Source: Streptomyces sp. SCSIO 30461
Lineage (GTDB): Bacteria; Actinomycetota; Actinomycetes; Streptomycetales; Streptomycetaceae
Length of the DNA: 64,000 nucleotides
Assembly: GCF_037023745.1 (NCBI RefSeq)
Contig: NZ_CP146101.1
Coordinates: forward strand, 2,658,001 to 2,722,000
Direction: 5' to 3'
Numbering within the stretch: position 1 is the stretch's first letter; each line of letters starts with the position of its first letter. Below, piece after piece: positions 17,484-25,673 of the stretch. The position numbers and the translations under genes were made by a program. The notes beneath the pieces were generated by a model. It was not told the origin of the DNA. It worked only from the letters and a program-made list of their open reading frames with translations, and ran no database searches.

Positions 17484-17954
17484 GTGTTCACCAGCGTATT
17501 GATGATCGAGAAGCCACTCACGTCCGTGGACGTGGACTTCGTCACCACCCTGCACGCGGACGAGCCCGTCTCGTTCATCGTGCTCATGCAGCCGCGAGGC
17601 GACCAGGCGGACTTCCTGCTGCGTGCCATCGACGATGTCGCCATGGGCGAACTCAAGGACGCGGTCAGAGAAGGGGACGAACCCGAGGGCAAGGAGGCGA
17701 GAAAGCCCGCGGAGATCGCCCTGGAGCACTCGCTCGCGGCACTGCGGGCGGCCGGGAGCGAGGCGGTCGGCCAGGTGGTCGAGGACCATCCGCTGGACGC
17801 GCTGAAGACCATCGTGGACGAATCCGGCGCCGACGAGGTGATCGTGCTGACCGCACCGCACTACGTGGAGGAGTTCTTCCACCGGGACTGGGCGTCCCGG
17901 GCCCGTCACAAGGTCGGTGTACCGGTGCTCAAGCTCTTCGCCCACAGCGAATAG
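17484..17954 (+). CDS. Conserved actinobacterial protein upstream of murC, UspA-like fold
   Basis: A 156-residue soluble protein with no membrane segment. I recall that relatives are often labelled indole-3-glycerol phosphate synthase, but no TrpC motif is present and the protein is far too short for a TIM barrel, so I regard that name as wrong. The pattern (VSFIVLMQPRGDQ, DALKTIVDESGADEVIVLTAPHY, KVGVPVLKLF) looks like the alternating strand-helix layout of universal stress proteins. The start is GTG (FTSVLMIEKPLTS) with AAGGG upstream. murC follows after 50 bases on the same strand. Function unknown. Confidence 0.7.
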   Translation: MFTSVLMIEKPLTSVDVDFVTTLHADEPVSFIVLMQPRGDQADFLLRAIDDVAMGELKDAVREGDEPEGKEARKPAEIALEHSLAALRAAGSEAVGQVVEDHPLDALKTIVDESGADEVIVLTAPHYVEEFFHRDWASRARHKVGVPVLKLFAHSE

Positions 17955-18004
17955 GCTGGGCATTCGTACGGCACCCGCTCTGATCGCACTCTGGAGACAC
18001 ACAG

Positions 18005-19459
18005 ATGGCACCCGGCATCCCCCGCGCCATGCAACGGCCGCACTTCATCGGCGTCGGCGGCGCCGGAATGTCCGGGATCGCCAAGATCCTCGCTCAGCGC
18101 GGTGCGAAGGTCGCAGGCAGTGATGCCAAGGAGTCGGCCACGGCCGACGCCCTGCGCGCGCTCGGGGTGACCGTGCACATCGGGCACGCTGCGGAGCACC
18201 TCGCCGACGACGCCTCCTGCGTGGTCGTCTCCAGCGCCATCCGTGCCGACAATCCCGAGCTGGCCCGAGCCGCCGAACTCGGCGTTCCCGTCGTGCACCG
18301 CTCCGACGCGCTCGCCTCGCTGATGCACGGTACCCGCACGATCGCCGTGGCCGGTACGCACGGCAAGACCACCACGACCTCCATGCTGGCGGTCGCCCTG
18401 AGCGAGCTGGGCCTCGACCCCTCGTACGCGATCGGCGGAGATCTCGCCGGGCCCGGAACCAACGCCCGGCACGGCGAGGGCGAGCTCTTCGCCGCCGAGG
18501 CCGACGAGAGTGACCGAAGCTTCCAGAAGTACGACCCCGAGGTCGCGATCGTGCTCAACGTCGAGCTCGACCACCACGCCAACTACGCATCCATGGACGA
18601 GATCCACGAGTCCTTCGAGGCGTTCGTCGCCAAGATCCCGCGGAACGGCACCCTGGTCGTGGGCGAGCACTCCGGCGCCCGGGAGCTGGCCGCCCGGGTC
18701 GCGACCCGCGAGGAACTGACGATCGTGCGGGTCGGTGAGGACGAGGCGGCCGATGTGCGGATCCTCGCGATCCGGCCGAAGGGTATGACCAGCGAGGTCA
18801 CCGTCGCCCTGGCCGAAGGCGTCGTGACGGGTGCCGACACGGACAAGGCGACGGGTGTGGGCGCGGGCGGCGCCGGTGGTGGCGAGATCACCTTCACCGT
18901 CTCCGTCCCGGGCCGCCACTACGCCCACAACGCCGCCGCCGCCCTCGCCGCCGGCGTCCGGATGGGCATCGCCCCCGTCGACCTGGCCACCGCCCTCACC
19001 GCGTACACCGGCGTGGGCCGCCGTCTCCAGCTCAAGGGCGAATCGGCCGGTGTGCAGGTCATCGACTCGTACGCGCACCACCCGACCGAGATGACCGCCG
19101 ACCTGGAGGCCATGCGAGCCGCCGCCGGCGACCGCAGGCTGCTCGTGGTCTTCCAACCCCATCTCTTCTCCCGCACACAGGAACTCGGCGTCGAGATGGG
19201 CCAAGCCCTCGCCCTCGCCGACGCATCCCTGGTCCTGGACATCTATCCGGCCCGTGAGGACCCGATCCCGGGTGTCACCAGCGCCCTGATCACCGACGCC
19301 GCGACCGCCGCGGGTGCCCGTGTGACCCCCGCGCCCGACAAGGCGGCTGTTCCCGGCCTCGTCGCGGGAATGGCGGCGCCCGGTGATCTCGTTCTCACGA
19401 TGGGCGCGGGCGACGTGACGGACCTCGGTCCACTGATCCTGGCCCAGTTGTCCGAGTGA
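18005..19459 (+). CDS. murC: UDP-N-acetylmuramate--L-alanine ligase MurC
   Basis: MurC adds L-alanine to UDP-MurNAc using ATP in cytoplasmic peptidoglycan precursor synthesis. At 484 residues it is of normal length and has all three Mur domains: HFIGVGGAGMSG (UDP site, residues 13-24), the ATP loop GTHGKTTTTSML, the HHANY and ADESDRSF segments of the centre, and SYAHHPTEM plus VFQPHLFSRT in the C-terminal domain. It lies away from the usual division and cell wall cluster, which suggests it may be a second copy or a relocated gene. ATG start, eight bases after a weak GGAGA. Confidence 0.95.
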   Translation: MAPGIPRAMQRPHFIGVGGAGMSGIAKILAQRGAKVAGSDAKESATADALRALGVTVHIGHAAEHLADDASCVVVSSAIRADNPELARAAELGVPVVHRSDALASLMHGTRTIAVAGTHGKTTTTSMLAVALSELGLDPSYAIGGDLAGPGTNARHGEGELFAAEADESDRSFQKYDPEVAIVLNVELDHHANYASMDEIHESFEAFVAKIPRNGTLVVGEHSGARELAARVATREELTIVRVGEDEAADVRILAIRPKGMTSEVTVALAEGVVTGADTDKATGVGAGGAGGGEITFTVSVPGRHYAHNAAAALAAGVRMGIAPVDLATALTAYTGVGRRLQLKGESAGVQVIDSYAHHPTEMTADLEAMRAAAGDRRLLVVFQPHLFSRTQELGVEMGQALALADASLVLDIYPAREDPIPGVTSALITDAATAAGARVTPAPDKAAVPGLVAGMAAPGDLVLTMGAGDVTDLGPLILAQLSE

Positions 19460-19493
19460 GTCCGTCCAGGACCCGAGACGAGGGAGAACGAGC

Positions 19494-19907
19494 ATGGCGT
19501 ACGACGTCGAGAAGCCGGACGAGCAGTGGCGTGCGGAGCTGAGCCCGGCGGAGTACGCGGTGCTCCGGGAGGCCGGTACCGAGCCCGCCTTCCGCGGTGA
19601 GTACACGAACACCAAGACCAAGGGCGTCTACTCCTGCCGGGCATGCGGCGCCGAGCTCTTCACCTCCGGTACCAAGTTCGAGTCGCACTGCGGCTGGCCG
19701 TCCTTCTACGACCCGAAGTACTCGGACGCGGTGGAGCTCATCGAGGACCGCTCCCACGGCATGGTCCGCACCGAAGTGCGTTGTGCACGCTGCGGTTCGC
19801 ACCTCGGGCATGTCTTCGAGGGCGAGGGCTACCCGACCCCCACGGACCAGCGGTACTGCATCAACTCCATCTCGCTGCGGCTGGAGCCGGACGAGAGCGG
19901 AAGCTGA
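19494..19907 (+). CDS. msrB: Peptide-methionine (R)-S-oxide reductase MsrB
   Basis: A 137-residue enzyme that repairs methionine-R-sulfoxide in proteins. Zinc ligands Cys48/Cys51 (SCRACG) and Cys97/Cys100 (RCARCG), the HCGWPSF motif containing Cys66, and the catalytic Cys122 in RYCINS are all present, so it should be active. Thirty-four bases separate it from murC on the same strand, with GAGGGAGA before the ATG, so co-transcription is likely. Downstream is a decayed membrane-protein fragment on the other strand. Confidence 0.96.
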   Translation: MAYDVEKPDEQWRAELSPAEYAVLREAGTEPAFRGEYTNTKTKGVYSCRACGAELFTSGTKFESHCGWPSFYDPKYSDAVELIEDRSHGMVRTEVRCARCGSHLGHVFEGEGYPTPTDQRYCINSISLRLEPDESGS

Positions 19908-19954
19908 CCCAGGTGCCGTCCTGCCGAGGGCATGATCCGCGAGGTGTGGTCGGA

Positions 19955-20185
19955 GGCCCACGCGTCCTGGGCGGCGACGTCACCACCGCTGTTGGCGACG
20001 AACCGGAACCACGGCAGGTGCAGTAGGCACGCGACGGCCGATGTGACGACCACCGGGTCCCGCAGCAGCCGCCAGGAGCCGGCGAGCGTGTTCCCGGCCG
20101 ACGGCGCACCCGGGGCCGTGGACTCGGCGGACGGCGCGCCGCCGCCTGCCAGGGCACCGGCCGTCGACGGGCGGTCTGGTTCCAC
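19955..20185 (-). pseudogene. Remnant of a polytopic membrane protein, N-terminal end only
   Basis: From a GTG at 20185 (GGGGAGGA upstream) the frame reads a Pro/Ala/Ser-rich cytoplasmic start, then SWRLLRDPVVVTSAVACLLHL and FRFVANSGGDVAAQDAWA, which looks like the first helix and following loop of large Streptomyces membrane proteins. After DAWA protein character is lost and the frame runs on into msrB antisense. The rest of the gene is absent, so this is probably a deletion scar. The 19908-20398 gap otherwise contains only the repeat described next. Confidence 0.55.
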
Positions 20186-20296
20186 GGTGGTCGATGCCGG
20201 TCCTCCCCTTTGCCCGGCCTCGTGTTCCAGGCGCGGTCGGCCGCTGTCGCCGCTCGGGGACACCAGTGTTGTGACCGTGTGGGGACAGCGGCTCAA

Positions 20297-20387
20297 GACG
20301 TCCGGCACGGCACGTCGCTGCGCTGTCGAATCACCCGAGTACACCCGGTACGGCCGGGGCTGACCCCATGCACCGGACGCCGCGGGC
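20297..20387. repeat. Internal copy of the MITE-like repeat also present at 43539-43719
   Basis: GACGTCCGGCACGGCACGTC, then TCGCTGCGCTGTCGAATCAC, CCGGTACG and CACCGGACGCCG occur in the same order and spacing as in the core of the element at 43539-43719, at roughly 70 percent identity by eye. The inverted ends are missing. It lies directly after the 3' end of the 20399-22090 hydrolase, where it could act as a transcript-end hairpin. Confidence 0.6.
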
Positions 20388-20398
20388 TTCCCGGCAAC

Positions 20399-22090
20399 CT
20401 ATCCGGTCGCGGCACCGGCACGCGAGGGAACCCGGTCGCCCTTCGCCAGCCCACCGCCGCCCGTGTCGAGACCGCCCTCGGGCTCGATCGGATTCACGGG
20501 AGCAAAGGGGGGAATGTCCTGGGTGCAGGCGGTCCCGGCCGGGGGCAGGGTGCCGTCGATGAGATAGCGGCTCTCGTACTCGTCCGCACAGAGGCTGACA
20601 TTCGTGAGTGCGGAGTGCCCGTACCCCTTGATGGTGAGCAGATGGGCGTTGGCCAGCTCCCGTGTCATGGCCACGGCACCCTGGTGCGGAGTGACCGGAT
20701 CGAAGGTGGAGTTGACCACCAGGAGCGGCGCTGTCGGCCGGTTCCACGGGCCCCGGTACGGGTCGGCGGCCGATGCCGGCCAGACGGCGCAGGCCGAAGT
20801 GGACCAGGGGATGAGGCGTCCGAGGTCGCCGGCGCGGCGGTAGCCGAAGTCGGCGAGTGACGGATAGCGCAGTGGGTCACGGGGGTTGGGGCTCTCCGAG
20901 CAGCGAATCGCCTCGATCTGCTCGAAACCGGGGTACGGCACCGGGGCGGGCGGGGAAGGAGGTTCGTCCGGGGTGCGCCCTTGCCAGAGATCCTCGAGGA
21001 CTTCCGCGAGCTCGGTCCACGACGGGTCGACGGTGTAGAGGTGCTCGAACGTGGTGCCGACGGTGACGGCGTAGGTCCATCCCTCCTGCTCGACCCCCTC
21101 GCTCTCGGGTCGCCGTTCGAGCCGCCGCAGCAGCTGCTCGTACTTGGCCCGGGTCGCGCTGGGACTGCCCGCCGAGAACGCGCAGTGCTCGGTGTCCGTC
21201 CGCCCGCACAGGTCCAGGAACTGCCGCAGGGTCGCGGCGGCGCCCAGGTCGGCGTCCGTGCGCTGGAACATGGTCAGCGGCGGTTCGATCTTCGTGCCGT
21301 GGTCGAACCAGGCCTCGGGATCGATGTTGGCGTCCAGGACCATGGCGCGGACCCGCCCGGGGAAGAGATTGGCGTAGGTCGCACCCAGGAGCGTTCCGTA
21401 GGACACCCCGAAGTAGCTGAGCCGCTGTTCGCCCACGGCCTCCCGCAACCGGTCGAGATCGCGGGCCGTGTCGGCGGTGGAGACATGCCGCAACAGCTCG
21501 GGGTCGCGCTTCTCGCAGCGCCTGGCCAGATCGGTGTACCCGTCGAACCAGACCTCGCGCTCCTGTGCGCCGACCGGGAATCCGCCCGCGTTCCGCGCCG
21601 CCCACTCGTAGGCCTCCTGCGGGGAGTCGAAGCACCTCACGGCCGTGCTCGATCCGACTCCGCGCGGATCCCAGCTGACGATGTCGAAGCGCCGGCGTAT
21701 TTCCTCGGGGAAGAGCTCGTAGGACAGCGGCAGATCCTCCGTCCCCGAGCTGCCGGGGCCGCCGGGGTTGTAGAAGAGGGTGCCGACGCGGTGCCCGGGG
21801 TCGGTCGCCTTCCGCTTGATGACGGCCAGTTCGATCGCCCGCCCGCCCGGAGCCCGGTGGTCGAGCGGTACGGAGGCGGCGGCGCACTCGAAGCCGGGTG
21901 CTCCGGGGCAGGGTTTCCAGTCCAGGGAGGGACCGTTCACGGGAGGGGGGACCGGTCCTCCGGCCAGGGAGTGCTCGGGTGGGGTGTGCGTCGGGGCGAA
22001 CGCCCCGGAATGCATCGCCGTGCAGAGCACCGCCGCGAGGGTGACCACGGCACAACGCCCGCGGCCGGATATCGCTCCGGGTATGTGCAT
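20399..22090 (-). CDS. Secreted alpha/beta hydrolase, tripeptidyl aminopeptidase-like
   Basis: A 563-residue exported hydrolase of the same group as the one at 7293-8972. The signal peptide includes CAVVTLAAVLCTA. The fold shows LFYNPGGPGSSG (oxyanion), SWDPRGVGSS, nucleophile Ser230 in GVSYGTLLG, the acid in NSTFDPVTP and the base in IKGYGHSALTN, with a Tap-like C-terminal domain. It probably releases di- or tripeptides from extracellular proteins. I start at the ATG at 22090 rather than 22303, since the longer frame is not protein-like and would cross a palindrome at 22128-22153. The two hydrolases are too different to be a recent duplication. Confidence 0.86.
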   Translation of the reverse strand: MHIPGAISGRGRCAVVTLAAVLCTAMHSGAFAPTHTPPEHSLAGGPVPPPVNGPSLDWKPCPGAPGFECAAASVPLDHRAPGGRAIELAVIKRKATDPGHRVGTLFYNPGGPGSSGTEDLPLSYELFPEEIRRRFDIVSWDPRGVGSSTAVRCFDSPQEAYEWAARNAGGFPVGAQEREVWFDGYTDLARRCEKRDPELLRHVSTADTARDLDRLREAVGEQRLSYFGVSYGTLLGATYANLFPGRVRAMVLDANIDPEAWFDHGTKIEPPLTMFQRTDADLGAAATLRQFLDLCGRTDTEHCAFSAGSPSATRAKYEQLLRRLERRPESEGVEQEGWTYAVTVGTTFEHLYTVDPSWTELAEVLEDLWQGRTPDEPPSPPAPVPYPGFEQIEAIRCSESPNPRDPLRYPSLADFGYRRAGDLGRLIPWSTSACAVWPASAADPYRGPWNRPTAPLLVVNSTFDPVTPHQGAVAMTRELANAHLLTIKGYGHSALTNVSLCADEYESRYLIDGTLPPAGTACTQDIPPFAPVNPIEPEGGLDTGGGGLAKGDRVPSRAGAATG

Positions 22091-22127
22091 GCGTCGATCC
22101 CATGGCACGTCTGACGGACCCGCAACC

Positions 22128-22153
22128 GTCCTGCCGCCAAATGGCGGCAGGAC
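22128..22153. promoter_or_regulatory. Perfect 12-bp-arm palindrome between divergent genes
   Basis: GTCCTGCCGCCA (22128-22139), two A bases, TGGCGGCAGGAC (22142-22153). It lies 37 bases upstream of the hydrolase start (leftward) and 162 bases before the RDD gene (rightward), which is a good position for a dimeric repressor. A two-base loop is too small for a normal RNA hairpin, so a DNA operator is the better reading. Confidence 0.55.
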
Positions 22154-22315
22154 GCGACGGGGTGGGACGCGGCAGGAGTCCGATTGGACAAGCGGTCGAA
22201 CGTACGTCCACGATGTCGGGCGCAGTGCGCGGTACCACAGGGGGAGACCGCTCGGATCGCTTGGTCGTCCCTCCGCCCGGACCGCCGTGTCAGGAACCGA
22301 CAAAGGGCTTCACCC

Positions 22316-22903
22316 ATGAGCTTTGGCGACCCGAACAACCCCTACTCCCAGCAGCCTCCGCAGGGCGGGCCTGGTCACGGCTATCCGCAGCAGGGCGCTC
22401 CCCAGGGCTACCCCCAGCAGCCCCCTGCCTACGGTGCTCAGCAGCCGTACGGCGCGTACCCCGGCATGCCCGGCGGAATGCCCACGCTGGCCCACTGGGG
22501 CCGACGTGTCGGTGCCTACCTGCTCGATGCCCTGATCATCGCGGGTCCCATGTACGCGCTCGGATTGATCGACCTCGCCCTCAGCGACGACCCGGCCACG
22601 GCCGAGCCCGGTGCCCTCTTCGCGGTCGGCGCTCTGTATGCCGTCGGCATGGCCTTCTTCCAGCTCTACCGGGAAGGCAGCACCGGGCAGACGATCGGCA
22701 AGCGCGTCCTCGGGATCAGCCTGCACCGCGAGGCTGATGGGCGCACACTCGGCTTCGGAATGGCGTTCGTCCGCAAACTGGCGCATGTCCTCGACGGACT
22801 GCCGTGCTACATCGGCTATCTGTGGCCGCTGTGGGACGGCAAGCACCAGACCTTTGCCGACAAGGTGTGCAGCACCGTCGTCATCAAGGTCCGCAAGCCC
22901 TGA
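22316..22903 (+). CDS. RDD family membrane protein
   Basis: A 195-residue protein. The first 55 residues are a cytoplasmic Pro/Gln/Gly/Tyr-rich tract (repeated YPQQ and YGAQQ). The RDD domain follows, with helix one carrying RRVGAYLLDALII (the R..D pair), a second helix (LFAVGALYAVGMAFF), the conserved STGQTIGKRVLGI and a third short helix (GYLWPLWD). RDD proteins are small membrane proteins, some linked to sodium or compatible-solute transport. No partner gene is visible. ATG at 22316 after AAAGGG. Converges on the VOC gene with 21 bases between. Confidence 0.85.
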   Translation: MSFGDPNNPYSQQPPQGGPGHGYPQQGAPQGYPQQPPAYGAQQPYGAYPGMPGGMPTLAHWGRRVGAYLLDALIIAGPMYALGLIDLALSDDPATAEPGALFAVGALYAVGMAFFQLYREGSTGQTIGKRVLGISLHREADGRTLGFGMAFVRKLAHVLDGLPCYIGYLWPLWDGKHQTFADKVCSTVVIKVRKP

Positions 22904-22924
22904 GACGTCGCGGCGCCTCGCCGC

Positions 22925-23329
22925 TCATGCCTCCGCGGGCTGGAGCAGATCCCACCGGTTGCCGTAAAGGTCCTCGAACACCGCAACCGTGCCGTACAGC
23001 TCACGGCGGGGCTCCTCCAGGAAGCGCACCCCTGCGGCGACCATCCGGGCGTGGTCGCGGGCGAAGTCGTCGGTGTGCAGGAAGAAGCCCACACGGCCAC
23101 CGGTCTGCGAACCGACGGCGGCGAGCTGCTCATCGCCCGCCGCCCTGGCGAGCAGCAGATCGCTGCCACCGCCGTCCCCGGGGCGGACGACCACCCAGCG
23201 TGAGCCGTTGCCCCGGTCCGTGTCCTCGACGAGCGTGAAACCGAGGGCGTCCCGGTAGTGGGCGATGGCCTCGTCGTAGTCGCGGACGACCAGCGTGACC
23301 AGGGCGACACGGCGCCGCTGCGTGGACAT
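22925..23329 (-). CDS. VOC/glyoxalase-superfamily protein
   Basis: A 134-residue single-domain vicinal-oxygen-chelate protein with the paired beta-alpha-beta modules of glyoxalase-type enzymes (VALVTLVVRDYDEAIAHYRD and VGFFLHTDDFARDHARM). The C-terminal VAVFEDLYGNRWDLLQP contains the Glu often used for metal binding. The substrate cannot be deduced; family members range from glyoxalases to antibiotic-binding proteins. The ATG at 23329 follows AAGGAG six bases upstream. Divergent from the kinase gene with 66 bases between starts. Confidence 0.85.
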   Translation of the reverse strand: MSTQRRRVALVTLVVRDYDEAIAHYRDALGFTLVEDTDRGNGSRWVVVRPGDGGGSDLLLARAAGDEQLAAVGSQTGGRVGFFLHTDDFARDHARMVAAGVRFLEEPRRELYGTVAVFEDLYGNRWDLLQPAEA

Positions 23330-23395
23330 GGGTGCTCCTTGCCGAGGATGAGCGGGGAGCGCCCAGTATCCCCGGACGCGGGCACAATGCCTGCC

Positions 23396-24019
23396 ATGGA
23401 ACCCGCGATCGAACAACTCACCGCCCGGGCCAGGCGCCTGGCCCGGGCCGAAGGGCGCCGGATCCTCGGGATCGCCGGGCCGCCGGGAGCCGGCAAGTCG
23501 ACGCTCGCCGGGGAGCTGGTGGCGCGACTGGACGGGTCCGCCGTGCTCGTACCCATGGACGGGTTCCATCTGGCGCAGACAGAGCTGGCGCGGCTTGGAC
23601 TGGCGTACCGCAAGGGCGCGCCCGGCACCTTCGACGCCGCCGGGTACATCGCGCTGCTGGCCCGGCTCAGAGGGGCCGGGGAAGGCGGCACGGTGTACGC
23701 GCCCGCATTCCGGCGCGAGATCGAGGAGCCGGTGGCGGGCAGCATCCCGGTCGGGCCGGGCATCCCACTCGTCATCACAGAGGGCAACTACCTGCTCCAC
23801 GACGAGGGGCCCTGGGCCCGGATCCGCGGCCTGCTGGACGAGGTCTGGTACCTGGAGCTCGACGACCGGCGGCGGTTGCCCCGGTTGGTCGACCGGCATG
23901 TGCGCTTCGGCAAGGAGCGCCGTGGCGCCGAGCGCTGGGTAACGGACTCCGACGAGGCCAACGCCCGTCTGATCGCGCACGGCAGGCATCGGGCCCATCT
24001 GACCGTACGGATGGACTGA
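23396..24019 (+). CDS. P-loop nucleoside/carbohydrate kinase-family protein (uridine kinase-like)
   Basis: A 207-residue P-loop protein of the phosphoribulokinase/uridine-kinase superfamily. Walker A GPPGAGKST is at about residues 28-36, MDGFHL and RKGAPGTFDAAGY bind substrate, and TEGNYLL corresponds to the Walker B strand. The Arg-rich lid (RHVRFGKERRGAERWV) is present. Many such actinobacterial proteins are labelled nucleoside or fructose kinase without proof. ATG at 23396; another ATG lies nine bases upstream. No partner operon genes are visible. Confidence 0.82.
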   Translation: MEPAIEQLTARARRLARAEGRRILGIAGPPGAGKSTLAGELVARLDGSAVLVPMDGFHLAQTELARLGLAYRKGAPGTFDAAGYIALLARLRGAGEGGTVYAPAFRREIEEPVAGSIPVGPGIPLVITEGNYLLHDEGPWARIRGLLDEVWYLELDDRRRLPRLVDRHVRFGKERRGAERWVTDSDEANARLIAHGRHRAHLTVRMD

Positions 24020-24131
24020 GCGGGGCGGGGCAGGCACGGTACCCGCAGAGCGCGCCCGGCCGGGGGATCGGTAGGCTCGAAACCAGAGCACACGCGGGAA
24101 ACCGAGTACCACACGATGAGCGGGGGCTGAT

Positions 24132-25091
24132 GTGGGGCTGTTCCGGCGAGGACCCAGGAGAGACGGGGACGACGTGCCCCGCGACGAGGAGTTCGCGTTC
24201 TTCTCGGTCGGCGAGGCCGCGCGTTTCCGCGGGCAGGTCCGGGAGGCGTTCGCCGAGCAGGGCCTCGAGGTCACCGTCTATTCCGATGTGGTGACCGACA
24301 GCTCCGGCCGCCAGTTCGGACTCGGCAATCTCGCGGCAGTCTGCCACAACGACGACCGCGGCCCCCGAGTGTGGCCCGAGGTGATCCGCGGGCATGTCAC
24401 CACGGTGCTGCGCACCATGGACGCGCCGTCGGCCCTGGACACCCTGCCACCGGAGCAGATCCGCGCGCAGCTCTACCCGAGGGTCATCGGCTCGGACGGC
24501 CTCGATCCCAGCGCCTTCGGCTACGCGCGGCACCTTGCGCCCGGACTGTGTGAGGTCCTCGCTCTCGACCTCCCCGAGAGCGTCATGATGCTCACCGACG
24601 AGGCCCTTGAGCCGCTCGGACGGATCGAGGAACTCAGGGAACGCGCGATGGCGAACCTTCGCGGCCTTCCGGTGGAGGGCCATGAGGTGGTCGAGGACGC
24701 GGGCGGTATGCGCTTCGACGTGGTTGTCGGCGACTCGTTCTACACCGCCAGCCGGGTCCTCGCGCTCGACACGCTCGCCCACCAGATCAGCGGTCGGCAC
24801 ATCACCGCCGACGGTGCGCTCGTCGCCCTGCCCTTCCGGCACCAGGTCGCGTTCCATGTCATTCGCGACGCCGGCATCATTCCGTCGCTCAACGGCATGG
24901 CCGCCTTCGCGGCCTCCGGATACGCCGACACGCCCGGTGCGATCACCCCGTACGTGTATTGGTGGCGCGACGGCACGCTCACCCAGCTCAGCGACCGCAC
25001 CGAGGACGGCGAGGGACTGCGGATCGTCGTGAACGGCGACTTCCAGGACCTGCTGGAGCGGCTCATCGGCCGGGGCCCCGGAGCGGACTGA
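24132..25091 (+). CDS. Conserved Streptomyces hypothetical protein
   Basis: A 319-residue soluble protein with no signal, helix or known catalytic motif. The N terminus (FFSVGEAARFRGQVREAFAE, VYSDVVTDSSGRQFGL) and middle (HEVVEDAGGMRFDVVVGDSF) loosely recall DUF1444-like proteins, but I would not assign it. The start is GTG at 24132; TAGGCT about 50 bases upstream may be a -10 element. It has a full coding signature and stands alone. It ends shortly before a damaged GNAT gene on the same strand. I do not recognise a function. Confidence 0.7.
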   Translation: MGLFRRGPRRDGDDVPRDEEFAFFSVGEAARFRGQVREAFAEQGLEVTVYSDVVTDSSGRQFGLGNLAAVCHNDDRGPRVWPEVIRGHVTTVLRTMDAPSALDTLPPEQIRAQLYPRVIGSDGLDPSAFGYARHLAPGLCEVLALDLPESVMMLTDEALEPLGRIEELRERAMANLRGLPVEGHEVVEDAGGMRFDVVVGDSFYTASRVLALDTLAHQISGRHITADGALVALPFRHQVAFHVIRDAGIIPSLNGMAAFAASGYADTPGAITPYVYWWRDGTLTQLSDRTEDGEGLRIVVNGDFQDLLERLIGRGPGAD

Positions 25092-25104
25092 CCCTCGCCC
25101 GGTC

Positions 25105-25647
25105 GTGCTGCGCCACGCGAGCGGCGCAGCACGCCGGACGGATGCGAAGCACCGGCCCCGTCCGACGGTGGGAACACCCGCGCCGGGCACGCGGATCGCC
25201 GCCGTCGGTCCGCAGCGGGCGCATGTGCTCACCGCCGCACAACGGGCGGCCCGGGAGGGGGCGAGGTTCACGGACGAGCGCCCGCACGCGATGGCGGCAG
25301 GGCTGCCCTACCAGGACGCCCGGTGTCTGGTCGCGTTCGACGACCACGGCGCCGCCGTGGCGGCGGTGACGGTATGGTCGGCCGGTCCCGGCAGGCCCGG
25401 GTTGCTCGAACCGACGGGCGTGCACCGTGAACACCGCCGTCATGGCCACGGTACGGCGATCACCCCCGCCGCGGCGGCCGCACTCCGGGAGCCGGGCGCC
25501 CCCGCCGCGGCGGCCGCACTCCGGGAGCCGGGCTCTTCGAGCGCGATCGTCTGCACTCCGAGCTCCGGTGCCGGAGCCGTCGCCGGCTACCGGCCAGCAG
25601 GTCGCCGGAAGCTCCCCGAGGCCCGGGACCGTTACCGGGATGCCTGA
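25105..25647 (+). pseudogene. N-terminally truncated GNAT acetyltransferase with in-frame tandem duplication
   Basis: The reading frame carries the C-terminal half of a GNAT acetyltransferase: LPYQDARCLVAFD, AAVTVWSAGPGRPGLLEPTG, the acetyl-CoA loop HREHRRHGHGTAIT and ending GYRPAGRRKLPEARDRYRDA. The usual N-terminal part of the family (over 100 residues) is missing; what precedes it is not protein-like. Directly after the acetyl-CoA loop a 36-bp segment is tandemly duplicated (25463-25498 and 25499-25534), inserting 12 residues (AAAAALREPGAP twice) into the helix that follows the loop. Both changes suggest loss of function, although the frame is open. Confidence 0.6.
25463..25534 (+). repeat. 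36-bp tandem duplication
   Basis: Two adjacent copies of a unit beginning CCCCCGCCGCGGCGGCCGCA and ending CCGGGC. They are identical except for the last base. The duplication keeps frame inside the GNAT remnant. Confidence 0.9.
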
Positions 25648-25652
25648 AGCAC

Positions 25653-25672
25653 GGTCCGGTACCTCCCGGACC
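25653..25672. terminator. 7-bp stem-loop between convergent genes
   Basis: GGTCCGG (25653-25659), six-base loop, CCGGACC (25666-25672). It lies in the 26-base gap between the GNAT remnant and the 3' end of treZ and slightly overlaps neither coding stop. Confidence 0.5.
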
Positions 25673-25673
25673 C

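Noticed and set aside
17484..17954. Indole-3-glycerol phosphate synthase label for the gene before murC
   Set aside because: Too short for a TIM barrel and no TrpC motif; I consider it a propagated misnomer.
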